A stretch of 64,000 nucleotides of DNA, from positions 372,001-436,000 of the forward strand of contig NZ_JALIRS010000004.1 in the NCBI RefSeq assembly GCF_023337795.1, given 5' to 3'. Numbering within the stretch: the first letter of the stretch is position 1; each line of letters begins with the position of its first letter. The notes beneath the pieces were generated by a model that was given only the letters and a program-made list of their open reading frames with translations, had not been told where the DNA came from and ran no database searches. Positions 17,920-27,180 of this stretch are shown here, in pieces. This stretch comes from Lysinibacillus sp. BPa_S21 (GTDB lineage Bacteria; Bacillota; Bacilli; Bacillales_A; Planococcaceae). The position numbers were made by a program, and so were the translations under genes.

Positions 17920-19077
17920 TTATTTATTCAGTGTACTTGTAAATGTTTTACGTCCTGAATTTACTTGGTTTACGTATATGTTCAATTTACTAATAGAACT
18001 AGATGTTAATGGGATTTTCCCATCCTTCTCTAGTTTCTTCCATGCCTTCATATTTTTCCGATATAATTGTTCAGAAAGGCGATAAATATCAATATCTTTT
18101 GCTAATGCTTCTTCATAGGTGGTTTTAATTTCTTTCTTTACTTCATTTTTAATCTTTTTTTTGATTTCGTCTTCAGATAAAGTTGTTTCGAAACCGTTTA
18201 ACGTTGCATTTAATTTTACTACTACCTCAAATGTTACTTGATTATTTTTAACAAGTGGTTTGATGTCTACTTTTATTTTTTCCAATGTTGCCGTTAAATA
18301 ATTTGTTTCGTTATCTTCTAACTTAAACGTTATTGCTCCTCTATGTGTTCGATTTTGCATCCATTGCATCCCTCTTGCAGCATCATTCGTAATAAAGCCT
18401 TTCAAACCTTTTAAGGAAAGTACGCCGATCCCTGTAAAAGCAGTATCCTGTCTTTGCTGATCTGCAGTTGCCCAGTTTTTATTGATTGTTATATAAGGGA
18501 TCCCAATTTCATGATTTGGTTCATTTAAGCCAATAACTAAATTTCGGAAATTTATGGGCTCGACAAATGTTTCTTGATCTTTAGTATTTAAAGGATTACT
18601 AAGCTTTCCTAATGTTAGGGATTTATTCGAAATCGGCGTTATTAGAAGGATATCTTTTATAGGATCTTGTGTACAGTAAACCCATATTTGATATCTTGTT
18701 TCCCTATACCGTAATAAACTATCTATAATAGAGATGGCATGTTTATCTTTCATTGCATCTTCGGAGAAAATAATGTAAGTCATATGACCCCAAAACACTT
18801 TTTGGTCGATAGATCGAAATAATTTAAAAAGAGCATCTTCTAACGTCTTTCCCTTAGATTGTCCAACCTCTGCTTGTGTTGCTTGAGAATTAGGATTTTC
18901 AGAATTAGCAACCTTGGTAAAGTTAATTAATTGTAAGTATACTTCATACTGACCATCTTTATAATCAATACCAAGGCCATCAACATAATACATTCTTTGA
19001 GGCTCGGTAACATCCCAACAACCTGAAAGAAGTAGTGAAGTAGCTAAACTTGTAAATAAAATTAATTGCTTGTTCAT
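17920..19077 (-). CDS. gerC: Ger(x)C-family spore germination lipoprotein (C subunit)
   Basis: 385 residues. An N-terminal lipoprotein signal ends in LLLSGCWD, so Cys-20 would be lipidated and the protein anchored to the outer face of the spore inner membrane. The GerAC-type domain follows, with a basic, lysine-rich C-terminal part. It overlaps the A-subunit gene by four bases and is last in a gerB-gerA-gerC operon. Together the three subunits form a germinant receptor; the germinant (amino acid or sugar) cannot be predicted. Confidence 0.9.
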   Translation of the reverse strand: MNKQLILFTSLATSLLLSGCWDVTEPQRMYYVDGLGIDYKDGQYEVYLQLINFTKVANSENPNSQATQAEVGQSKGKTLEDALFKLFRSIDQKVFWGHMTYIIFSEDAMKDKHAISIIDSLLRYRETRYQIWVYCTQDPIKDILLITPISNKSLTLGKLSNPLNTKDQETFVEPINFRNLVIGLNEPNHEIGIPYITINKNWATADQQRQDTAFTGIGVLSLKGLKGFITNDAARGMQWMQNRTHRGAITFKLEDNETNYLTATLEKIKVDIKPLVKNNQVTFEVVVKLNATLNGFETTLSEDEIKKKIKNEVKKEIKTTYEEALAKDIDIYRLSEQLYRKNMKAWKKLEKDGKIPLTSSSISKLNIYVNQVNSGRKTFTSTLNK

Positions 19078-20531
19078 TGTTTCTTCCTGCTTGAGGTACG
19101 AGTGTTATCTTGAGGTGCAAGTGCTTTATTACGCTCAGCGTAACCTTTTGGCGATAAGCGGAAGATCGATTTTTTAATCGTCATCCAATTTAAATCTGTT
19201 GCAAGATTCATGTAAGAGTAACCATAGATCCGGATGTTACATAAGTAAAGAAGTGTAAAGTATAGGGAGATGAAAAATCCGAATAAACCTAAAAAAGCAC
19301 TGGCTAGTATAAACGTTACACGCAATATACTGATGGTTGTGACAAGAGATTGGTTGACAAGCGTAAATGATGCAATTGTGGAGATGGCAATAACCACAAT
19401 CATTTCTGGACTCGTTACACCTGCGCGAATAGCCGCATCACCAATAATTAAACCTCCAACAACGCTTATTGTACCTCCGATTACAGAAGGCAGACGTAAC
19501 CCAGCTTCTCGAAACAATTCAAACATAAGTAGCATTATTAGCATTTCGAGAGAGGAGGGGAGAGGTAATCCCGTTTTTGCTTGGACAACTGTAGCTAAAA
19601 GCTGAAACGGTAACTGATTTTGGTGATAAGTTGTCAGAGAGAGCCAAAAAGCAGGTAATAGCAAACCAATTAATATGCCAAGAATCCTCAAAACTCGTTC
19701 TATAGAACTGAAAACGATGGGATATTCATTATCTTCAGCGGATTTTAATAATAAAAATAAGTTTACAGGTGTAACAATGGCATATGCTACGCCATCGACG
19801 AAAATGAGAAAACGTCCTCTAACTAGTGCTTGAATAGCATAGTCGGGTCGTCCAGTGTAATCGAATTTAGGGAAAAGCTTGGAGTTTTTATTAATTCGCT
19901 CCATTAAGATATCTCCACTAAAGACAATATCTGTATCTACAGATGCCAGTTGTTTTTTTATGCCATGTAAAATATCCATGTCGACAATATCGTCAAAATA
20001 AAGTATTGCCACGGTTGTTTTTGAACGTTTTCCTAACTCCACTTTTTCTACACAAAATGAATTCGTAGGTAAACGTTTTCGTAATAGGGCAATGTTGACA
20101 CGAATGTCTTCAATAAAGTTATCCCTTGGCCCCTTAACGAGAACTTCCATCCTCGTTTCTTCAGGATTTCGATTAGGCTTTTTCGCAATACTACTAGCAT
20201 ATAAAAGCTCTTCCTCTTCAAAATAAAGCAGTAGGAACCCAGTATAGACAAAGGTAATAGCTTCTTCTTTATCTTTGACTTTTTGAAGGGTAGGGATATG
20301 AAGTTGATTTGTAATATTTTCTTCTAACGGTACGTCAGCTAAATGATCATAAAGAAATTGAACACGGCGAATTATGACTTCATTAAGCAGCTGCTGATCG
20401 ATCATTGCATCACAGGTAATGAAATGAACCCTTTTTTGATTGAATGTATATTCCTGAAATTGAATATCCGCTGATTTTTGAAATAGTTTTTTTAAAGTGT
20501 TTAGGTCTATCGCCTTCTCTTGCTGAGGCAT
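19074..20531 (-). CDS. gerA: GerA-family spore germination protein (A subunit)
   Basis: 485 residues. A soluble N-terminal domain of about 240 residues (with GPRDNFIEDIRVNIALLRKR) is followed by a membrane part of five to six helices including the conserved PAFWLSLTTYHQNQLP and the GGTISVVGGLIIGDAAI segment. The A subunits oligomerise into the ion channel of the germinant receptor. It shares a one-base stop/start junction with the B-subunit gene and a four-base overlap with the C-subunit gene, so the three are coupled. Confidence 0.92.
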   Translation of the reverse strand: MPQQEKAIDLNTLKKLFQKSADIQFQEYTFNQKRVHFITCDAMIDQQLLNEVIIRRVQFLYDHLADVPLEENITNQLHIPTLQKVKDKEEAITFVYTGFLLLYFEEEELLYASSIAKKPNRNPEETRMEVLVKGPRDNFIEDIRVNIALLRKRLPTNSFCVEKVELGKRSKTTVAILYFDDIVDMDILHGIKKQLASVDTDIVFSGDILMERINKNSKLFPKFDYTGRPDYAIQALVRGRFLIFVDGVAYAIVTPVNLFLLLKSAEDNEYPIVFSSIERVLRILGILIGLLLPAFWLSLTTYHQNQLPFQLLATVVQAKTGLPLPSSLEMLIMLLMFELFREAGLRLPSVIGGTISVVGGLIIGDAAIRAGVTSPEMIVVIAISTIASFTLVNQSLVTTISILRVTFILASAFLGLFGFFISLYFTLLYLCNIRIYGYSYMNLATDLNWMTIKKSIFRLSPKGYAERNKALAPQDNTRTSSRKKQ

Positions 20532-21655
20532 TATGATTCACCACTTTCCATCTCTTGTTTTTCAGGTTGCCCTTTATTGGAAGGCTTTCCTGAAAAGAAA
20601 GCTACTATTACGAAAAAAATTGACAAAAGGAAAAAGAAAATAAAAGTAATGGTCAATATATAGTTCCCTTTTACCTTCAAAAATATGTTTTCATTTAAAA
20701 TAATTAGCGGTAAACAAAGTAGAAAGAAGGGGGGAGCGATCATTCTCCAAATTTGTTTTGGATCCCCAGTCATTTTCAATAAATCCGCAATGATATATAA
20801 GATAAAGCTAACTCGTATAAATGTACCAGTAAGCCATTGGTAAATAGAGAAAAAGTCAAGATGTTCAATATAGCGACCAATCGATACTAGTCCCCATTCT
20901 TCATAAGCAGGATACCTTTGCTTTGAAGCCTCGGTTGGACCAAATTCTGCAATTGCGCCCATAAGTGGCCCTAACGTAAGTCCCATTAAAATGACAAGTA
21001 TGATGCCAAAATGGTACCAACGAAGACGGTCCTTAAATTGGTGCTGTAAAAATAAAAGCAATATTAATTCAATAAATCCGGATGCCGGGTAAACCATCCC
21101 TTTCACGACGGGTTGAAATCCATGTTCAAAAAATGGACGTAATAACTCGTATTCTTTTACCTGTATATTTGTGAATGCTACAAAAAAACCAAAGACTACT
21201 ACACCAAATAGTACAAAGACATTAAGAATAACCATGGTTTGTAAGCTTGTTGTAACGAGTAAAATACAGAGAATTGTATAAATGAGTAGTAATATAACGA
21301 CCGGTGTTTCAGGTAAAAATGTTGTATTTACCCATTGCAAAGTTTCAACCATAGTAAAGGCAGCTAAAATGAGTAAAAAAATTACGATAATATAAGTGAC
21401 AATTGTAGAGCCGGTTTTCCCAATTTTCCCATCTAACCAGTCTCTAATAGGCTCATGATTCATCTTTTTTTGAATATAAACTAAAAGAAATAGCCAGAAG
21501 AAGATAATAACAGTGGCCATTATTACAGATGCCCAACCATCTCTCCCTACTACATGGAGTATCGGTGGAATAATTGTCACGTGATTTTTTAAGCCGATGA
21601 CAGTCATAGATAAGAAGACAACATGTAAAATACTAATTGATCCTACACCTTTCAT
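20531..21655 (-). CDS. gerB: GerB-family spore germination permease (B subunit)
   Basis: About 374 residues from the ATG behind AGAGGGTTTTCAT; ten codons upstream are open with a GTG. Ten membrane helices of the APC-superfamily fold are expected and roughly that number of hydrophobic stretches can be seen. In the family this subunit binds the germinant. It is first in the operon and is followed directly by the A-subunit gene. A SigG promoter would be expected but was not identified with confidence. Confidence 0.9.
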   Translation of the reverse strand: MKGVGSISILHVVFLSMTVIGLKNHVTIIPPILHVVGRDGWASVIMATVIIFFWLFLLVYIQKKMNHEPIRDWLDGKIGKTGSTIVTYIIVIFLLILAAFTMVETLQWVNTTFLPETPVVILLLIYTILCILLVTTSLQTMVILNVFVLFGVVVFGFFVAFTNIQVKEYELLRPFFEHGFQPVVKGMVYPASGFIELILLLFLQHQFKDRLRWYHFGIILVILMGLTLGPLMGAIAEFGPTEASKQRYPAYEEWGLVSIGRYIEHLDFFSIYQWLTGTFIRVSFILYIIADLLKMTGDPKQIWRMIAPPFFLLCLPLIILNENIFLKVKGNYILTITFIFFFLLSIFFVIVAFFSGKPSNKGQPEKQEMESGES

Positions 21656-21791
21656 ATGAAAACCCTCTAACGTTAATTGATACACTTTAGCTTAGACAAA
21701 AAGTGAGAGGATTATAAGCGTGGCAAATTACCCGTAAATGAAGAATTTAAAACCTTCTTGAGGTTGTCGCTCCTAACACGTTTATGAAAGA

Positions 21792-21843
21792 AAAAAGCGA
21801 GGTATTTGACGATTGAATTGTCAAATACCTCGCTTTTTGTTTT
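21792..21843. terminator. strong bidirectional terminator
   Basis: Perfect 15-bp stem AGCGAGGTATTTGAC/GTCAAATACCTCGCT with a nine-base loop and T-runs on both strands; it lies between the RsiV-like gene and the ger operon. Confidence 0.85.
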
Positions 21844-21961
21844 TTTATGAGTAATTTTCCTTTTAGGAGAAAAACTGCCTGTAAAAGTCCGATTGGCGAA
21901 GACATCATCTACGGGATACAAGAATCCCCGCAGATAAAAGTTTCACTCTATAGTCAAATGA

Positions 21962-22852
21962 TTAATGAATATACGTAGAGCTTACAAGATCATTTTTTAA
22001 GACATCAGTTGGAATTTCGAATTCCACAACACCCATATAGCCAGGCGCTACTTCGTATTTATCGAAGGAGATAACAAGCTTACCTTTATCGGAAATATAG
22101 AATTGTTGATCGGCTTTAACAGCTGTAAATTCATCTGAAACTTCTTCATCAGGAATACCTGCTCCTTTTAACCAGTATACCTTTTCTTGGTTAGATGCAG
22201 CAGCTTGTTCACGCATTTGTTCCTTAATGTTTTCACTGATCGTTTTAATATAATGATCATCTTTGAATAGCATCGGTAGTGTAATTAAAATTTCATTTTG
22301 TTTATCAATTGTGTCGTAGTGCATGACTGTAGAAGAAGATCCAACTGTATTAACGATATAACGACCAATAGACAAGATCTGATCATTATCTGTTTTCACA
22401 TCATAACCACTGTCTACTCCCAAATGACCGCCACCGTTCGCTTTTAAATCGCCTACTTCGGCAATAAAGTCATCATATAGTGCTTTTCCTTCAGAACGGT
22501 ATTTTTCATTTAAAGCATTAGCAAGATCTTTATTGTCTAGGTTTTCAATAGAAGGAACTTTTATGTCAGCATCATAGGAGTCCTCTGCTACCTTATATTC
22601 AGTCCATGTTAAGACTTTAACAACGCTACCAACAACCGGAATGTCTGAAAGTGTTTTAGCCATCGCAGGGCTGACATTTAAACCAGCTGTAAAAAGCATT
22701 GCGGCCGCCGCGGATCCAAGTAACCATTGTGGTGCTCGTTTTTTTCTTTTCTTTTTACCTTGTTTTAGAGCGTTTTCAACTACAAAATCAAGCTCCTTTG
22801 GGATAGATACCTCATTATATTGCTTTTCTAATTCTTTTAATTTTTCATCCAT
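21962..22852 (-). CDS. rsiV: RsiV-like anti-sigma factor
   Basis: 296 residues. A short cytoplasmic N-terminus with a basic KKKRKKRAPQW stretch is followed by one membrane helix (residues about 44-62) and an outside domain with the DUF4163/DUF3298 pattern (YRSEGKALYDDFI, SIGRYIVNTVGSSS, LPMLFKDD, VISFDKYEVAPGYMG). In B. subtilis, RsiV holds SigV and is cleaved when the outer domain binds lysozyme. The gene overlaps the sigma gene by eight bases. The lysozyme role is by family analogy. Confidence 0.85.
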   Translation of the reverse strand: MDEKLKELEKQYNEVSIPKELDFVVENALKQGKKKRKKRAPQWLLGSAAAAMLFTAGLNVSPAMAKTLSDIPVVGSVVKVLTWTEYKVAEDSYDADIKVPSIENLDNKDLANALNEKYRSEGKALYDDFIAEVGDLKANGGGHLGVDSGYDVKTDNDQILSIGRYIVNTVGSSSTVMHYDTIDKQNEILITLPMLFKDDHYIKTISENIKEQMREQAAASNQEKVYWLKGAGIPDEEVSDEFTAVKADQQFYISDKGKLVISFDKYEVAPGYMGVVEFEIPTDVLKNDLVSSTYIH

Positions 22853-23369
22853 GTGCTGTTTCTCCCTTCACATCTTGTAATTGGATTTTCAATAGTTTTA
22901 ACGCTTTATAAAGACGTGATTTAGCGGTACTCAGCTTAATGTTAAGGATATTTGCAACATCAGCGAGCTTTAAGTCTTCAAAATAGTGTAAAATGACAAC
23001 TTCACGATACATTATAGGTAATTCATCTAACGCATGCTCTAAATCAACATTTTCGTAAACATCCTCTTGTGCAGGAGTTAAATATTGCAATGTATCATCG
23101 TCTGTCACCTGTAAGCGTTTATGCTTACGTAAAAAATCTATGGCTGTACGTACGACGATTTTATAAAACCAGCTTCTCATATACTCGACATTTTCTAGTC
23201 GATCAAGAGAAAGCATTGCTTTTTGAATACTGTCTTGTACAACATCAAGTGCGTCCTGTTCATTTTTTGTATAGTTATACGCTAGCAAGTAAAAACGTTC
23301 TTTCTGTTCACGAATTAACTGGACAAACACCTCTTCATGTTGAAATGCATTTCTTGTTTTCATGTCCAA
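22845..23369 (-). CDS. sigV: ECF sigma factor, SigV-like
   Basis: 174 residues from a TTG five bases after AAGGAG; an ATG two codons later is equally possible. Region 2 (RFYLLAYNYTKNEQDALDVVQDS) and region 4 (LPIMYREVVILHYFEDLKLADVA, then KLSTAKSRLYKALKLLK) are clear. It is followed by the RsiV-like gene in an overlapping pair, so the pair likely answers to lysozyme or another envelope stress and activates its own promoter at 23410-23439. Confidence 0.87.
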   Translation of the reverse strand: MDMKTRNAFQHEEVFVQLIREQKERFYLLAYNYTKNEQDALDVVQDSIQKAMLSLDRLENVEYMRSWFYKIVVRTAIDFLRKHKRLQVTDDDTLQYLTPAQEDVYENVDLEHALDELPIMYREVVILHYFEDLKLADVANILNIKLSTAKSRLYKALKLLKIQLQDVKGETAHG

Positions 23370-23409
23370 AGAAGCTCCTTTTTAACATTTTCAAATTGTA
23401 TACATCTAC

Positions 23410-23439
23410 TAGACGTATGAAAGGGGAAAAAAAGTTGAA
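23410..23439 (-). promoter_or_regulatory. candidate ECF (autoregulatory) promoter of sigV
   Basis: On the minus strand TTCAAC followed by a T-run and, 18 bases on, CGTCTA gives an ECF-like AAC/CGTC pair about 40 bases before the sigma start. The -35 box departs from the SigV TGAAAC pattern. Confidence 0.45.
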
Positions 23440-23842
23440 GGTAAAAAAAACTTATCTTATTTTGCTTTTCTTCAAAGATAAGTAATGAGTACTTTTTCAG
23501 CATTCACTGACTGTAAAATTAAAATAATTCGTAGGGGAAAGAAAAATACCATCGCTGGTTAAAGTTGTACTTTATTTCAACTTTCCTTGCTTATATTGTT
23601 GTTCATTACTAATTTTAAATTGGAGAAAAATCATAGCAAATTATAAACCTTTTACAATTGCTTAGAAAGAGGAAAGAGTAAATTGGTTAAAATTAGAAAT
23701 TACGACACCTGGATGTTATGTGAAGCACAGGGGGAACTTCTATATTGATAGAATGTTTTATCGAAGAAAATGCCCTTAACTTAATTCACTACACCAAAAC
23801 ATATCCTAAGAAGGTTATCGAAATAAGCGTGTCTACTGACTA
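23440..23842. other. gap without recognised gene
   Basis: About 400 AT-rich bases between the sigV promoter and the inverted repeat near 23843. No open frame with a ribosome binding site, no RNA gene and no repeat was recognised. Confidence 0.5.
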
Positions 23843-23879
23843 TTTAAGCGGTGCAATGAATATAATTGCATCGCTTAAA
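23843..23879 (-). terminator. hairpin downstream of the TSUP permease gene
   Basis: Arms TTTAAGCGGTGCAAT and ATTGCATCGCTTAAA pair with one mismatch around seven bases, about 28 bases past the stop of the minus-strand permease gene; the T-run is weak. Confidence 0.55.
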
Positions 23880-23906
23880 TTAGTTTTAATAGATATAACG
23901 AATCAA

Positions 23907-24674
23907 TTATGAAAAATAGTCATATGTATTTTTTAAAAGTAATAGAATTGTCACAACGATAAATAAATTACGTACATACCCGCTACCACGTTTTATGGCA
24001 AATTTAGAACCAACAATTGCACCAGCAATTTGAGCTAGTCCCATTGGTAAACCATAGGCATAATTTATTTGCCCTAAGTATATAAACATAAGAAGGGCGG
24101 CGATATTACTTCCGAAATTTAAAAATTTGGCATTTCCTGCAGATTTTAAAAAGTCAAAGCCAACTATTAAAAAGGCGAATAGTAGAAACGAGCCTGTCCC
24201 TGGTCCTAAAAAGCCATCATAGAAGCCGATGAAGGTTATGATCACAACAAAAAATGCAAAACGCTTAGGTGTTAACTTTTTATAGGTAGAAATGCTACCC
24301 CAATCTTTTTTGAAAATAGTATAAATAGCCACAGCAGCTAGCATGACAAGCATGAGCGGCTTTAAAACGCTCGGATCCATAAGATGGACAATCCATGCAC
24401 CAATCATTGAACCTATAAAAACAAAAGGGAACAATATATAAACCGATCTAAGATCCAATTTTCCAGAGCGGTAAAATGTTATGGTGCTCGTTAATGAACC
24501 CATAGTGCCCGCTAACTTGTTAGTAGCCACGGCAGCAGATGGTGGAAGACCAACAAACATAAGAGCAGGCAATGAAATAAGTCCACCGCCTCCTACAACA
24601 GAATCGATAAATGCGGCTAGAAAGCCAAAAAAAATAAGAATGAGTAAGATGTTTACATCTAAATCAAAAGGCAC
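23907..24674 (-). CDS. TauE/SafE-family (TSUP) permease
   Basis: 255 residues with seven to eight membrane helices and the two family repeats: SVVGGGGLISLPALMFVGLPP near the N-terminus and YDGFLGPGTGSFLLFAFLIVG in the middle. Members export sulfite, organosulfonates or related anions; the substrate here is not told by the neighbours. Monocistronic, with a hairpin after its stop. Confidence 0.88.
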   Translation of the reverse strand: MPFDLDVNILLILIFFGFLAAFIDSVVGGGGLISLPALMFVGLPPSAAVATNKLAGTMGSLTSTITFYRSGKLDLRSVYILFPFVFIGSMIGAWIVHLMDPSVLKPLMLVMLAAVAIYTIFKKDWGSISTYKKLTPKRFAFFVVIITFIGFYDGFLGPGTGSFLLFAFLIVGFDFLKSAGNAKFLNFGSNIAALLMFIYLGQINYAYGLPMGLAQIAGAIVGSKFAIKRGSGYVRNLFIVVTILLLLKNTYDYFS

Positions 24675-24888
24675 AGTAGGTCATCTCTTTTCTATAATAA
24701 TAATTTATAGTAGCGAAATGAAAAGTGACTGTAAATAGCTTTACAATGTTCTTTTTGTTAATTGCGAGAATTAGATCTTTTTAGATATTTTTAAATTCTG
24801 TAAAATTCAAAAATATTCTACTTTATGTGTATATTTTAATGTATTATGTAGTTAATGATGTTTTTCGTTAAGGGGGGCATGATGACAT

Positions 24889-25314
24889 TTGAGTTTAGGG
24901 AATCATGTAAGAGTATTTGTTTGTGTAGTAGTTATGGGGCTACTTGTCGGATGTGTGTATAATGCCAAAAAAGATATAACAGATAATGAGTATATTGATA
25001 TAGTAAAAGAAGGGTATTTGGAGAATTTTTCAGATGTTTCTGTTCGAAATGCATTTAATTACGCATTTTTTGAACCATATTGGCGATATTATCAGGCCAA
25101 AACAGGCGAGCATGTTGTCGAATTATCAGGTGATATTACATTTGAAGGTGAGAAAGGACATGCCATTTTACAGTTCGTAGTGGATGAACAAACAAAAGAA
25201 TTTACTGCTTATGCGATGAAATTTAATGATGTCGTTTTGAGTCCCGTACAAAACCGGTTGCTTATTGGCATGATTTATGAAACATGGCATTCAAAGCGGC
25301 TCGCCTATGAGTAA
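24889..25314 (+). CDS. small lipoprotein of unknown function
   Basis: 141 residues from a TTG 11 bases after AGGGGGG. The N-terminus is a lipoprotein signal ending in LLVGCVYN, so Cys-22 is the probable lipid anchor. The mature part of about 120 residues has no motif I recognise; the pattern of a region of DVSVRNAFNYAF and YWRYYQAKTGEHVVELSGDI recalls small exported proteins of Bacillus that resemble cystatin-like folds, but this is only impression. Confidence 0.6.
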   Translation: MSLGNHVRVFVCVVVMGLLVGCVYNAKKDITDNEYIDIVKEGYLENFSDVSVRNAFNYAFFEPYWRYYQAKTGEHVVELSGDITFEGEKGHAILQFVVDEQTKEFTAYAMKFNDVVLSPVQNRLLIGMIYETWHSKRLAYE

Positions 25315-25387
25315 GGTCTTTTGCTTTGTATAAAGACTTTACTATATTACAGTAGAGAGGAGTGCTTAGACAGAGAGGGTGTTTTCA

Positions 25388-26380
25388 ATGAGATTAAGTA
25401 TTTTAGATCAAATGCCTGTTCCGAAAGGTCATACGGTTGAGGAAGCCTTTCAGCGTACAGAACAAATTGCACTTTTAGGTGAAGAGCTAGGCTATCATCG
25501 TATGTGGTTGGCAGAGCATCATAATAGTCATTCGTTGGCAAGTTCAGCTCCCGAGGTTACAGCCGCTTTCTTAGCAGCGAAAACAAAACGTCTTCGTATC
25601 GGTACTGGAGGCGTAATGATGATGCACTATTCTCCATATAAGCTCGCAGAGGTTTTTAAAACGTTAAGTGGCTTGGCACCGAATCGTATTGATTTTGGTG
25701 TCGGTAGAGCACCTGGTGGCGACCATGCCTCTATTTATGCATTAGCAGAGGGAAGAAGACAACGTTTTACCGAGCAATACGATAAGCTCGAAATAACTTT
25801 AAAACTGATGAATAATCAAAAAACAGGTGAAGATGTCTATGATCAAGTGATAGCAGCACCAGTTAATATCCAATTACCTGAGGCTTGGTTGCTTGGTTCT
25901 AGTGGTCAAAGTGCCATGCAAGCAGGACGATTTGGTGTAGGTTATTCATATGCACAGTTTTTCACTGGCAATATGTCAAAGGATATATTTGATACGTATA
26001 GAGATTACTTTATACCGTCCTATTATATGGAGAAGTCACAAATTATCGTTACCTATGCGGCGACAGTTGCAGAAACTTTAGAAGAAGCGGAATATTTGGC
26101 CAAGCCAATTGATATTACACGTCTTCATCTCATGAAAGGACAAATCATTCAAGCAATGTCACCTGAGGAAGCAAAAGATTATCCACTGTCAGAGATGGAC
26201 AAAATGACAATTGCTAATAATCGAAAAGCCAATCTTGTCGGAACTCCTAAGGAAATCGCTGAATTTTTAATAACAGAGCAAGAACATTATGGATTTGATG
26301 AAGTGATGCTAAACTGCAATCAATATGCACTAGAAAGTCGCTTGAATACTTTTAAGTTAATGGCAAAGGAATTAATATGA
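25388..26380 (+). CDS. LLM-class flavin-dependent oxidoreductase
   Basis: 330 residues from the ATG eight bases after AGAGGG; the frame opens three codons earlier with GTG. It is a luciferase-like TIM-barrel monooxygenase that uses reduced FMN. Family features are RLSILDQMPVPKG, the WLAEHHN motif, TKRLRIGTGGVMM and LAPNRIDFGVGRAPGG, as in the single-component subgroup (YtmO/YwcH-like, msdA-type). Substrate unknown. It ends at a strong terminator at 26476. Confidence 0.88.
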   Translation: MRLSILDQMPVPKGHTVEEAFQRTEQIALLGEELGYHRMWLAEHHNSHSLASSAPEVTAAFLAAKTKRLRIGTGGVMMMHYSPYKLAEVFKTLSGLAPNRIDFGVGRAPGGDHASIYALAEGRRQRFTEQYDKLEITLKLMNNQKTGEDVYDQVIAAPVNIQLPEAWLLGSSGQSAMQAGRFGVGYSYAQFFTGNMSKDIFDTYRDYFIPSYYMEKSQIIVTYAATVAETLEEAEYLAKPIDITRLHLMKGQIIQAMSPEEAKDYPLSEMDKMTIANNRKANLVGTPKEIAEFLITEQEHYGFDEVMLNCNQYALESRLNTFKLMAKELI

Positions 26381-26475
26381 ACTATACAGTGTTAGTGGCA
26401 TTAAGCAAAACCTACTAAACAACAATAGAAGTTTCTAATTTGCTAGCGAAAAACTCTATGAATCATCTAAAATAA

Positions 26476-26512
26476 CAAAAAAAGCTATGTTCCGTGAACA
26501 TAGCTTTTTTGA
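26476..26512. terminator. Rho-independent terminator
   Basis: Stem AAAAAGCTATGTTC/GAACATAGCTTTTT, three-base loop and T-run on the plus strand; A-run before it allows leftward action too. Confidence 0.85.
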
Positions 26513-26648
26513 TTAAATCTATTTGCTTCTAAACGCTTTGTTACTATTGTCTTTTTGAATATGATCTTAAAGGAGTTTTTACAATGCGTCCTGCCCCCTA
26601 GATCATATTTTTCAATGACAAATCACATTTGGGAAATTTTCCTTCGGT

Positions 26649-26954
26649 TTAGTAATCTTTTTCATCTGTAAATATTTTAAATGCCCCAATTACCACTACT
26701 AAAATAAAACCCGCCAATGAGAATTTAAGAATGAAAATATCAAAGATGAAACCAATTATAACGATGGGTAATCCAATCATGCCTATCATTGATGTAAATT
26801 TAGTATAACGGATAACTGCATTAGATAACTCTGGTTCTTCTTTGTACATCCACCTTTTTCCGAACAATAAACTTTCTTCAGGATAAAAATAAGACCAAAT
26901 TATCGAACCATATAAGGGAATGATTAAAATAATTAATAAAATATTTTCAGCCAT
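26649..26954 (-). CDS. small membrane protein, DUF6199-like
   Basis: About 101 residues from the ATG seven bases after GGTGGGA; a TTG one codon earlier is possible. It has an N-terminal helix, a short loop containing YPEESLLFGKRWMYKEEPELS, and two further helices. The YPE...W.YK pattern after the first helix recalls the DUF6199 family of small Firmicutes membrane proteins. Function unknown; no operon partner. Confidence 0.55.
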   Translation of the reverse strand: MAENILLIILIIPLYGSIIWSYFYPEESLLFGKRWMYKEEPELSNAVIRYTKFTSMIGMIGLPIVIIGFIFDIFILKFSLAGFILVVVIGAFKIFTDEKDY

Positions 26955-27180
26955 CAAATCCCACCTTATTCTTTGTCATTATTTTACCATCTATTCATAA
27001 ATATTTCTTGTTATATAAACCTATTTCGAAAACATAAATCTTTTTGGAAACAAGCTCGTCTATATTAAGAGTGTGGATCTTTAAAAAAATGTATGTTCAA
27101 AAAACATTTTTGATGCTGTAAAGAGGTCTAGTAGATTACACATACTATAAATGATAGTAATAAAAATGAGGTGATCTCTG

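Noticed and set aside
19270-19605. Open plus-strand frame inside gerA
   Set aside because: No ribosome binding site and fully within a conserved gene on the other strand; a shadow frame.
23440-23842. Possible small RNA or gene between sigV and the TSUP permease
   Set aside because: No promoter-terminator pair, hairpin series or coding frame with a start signal was found.
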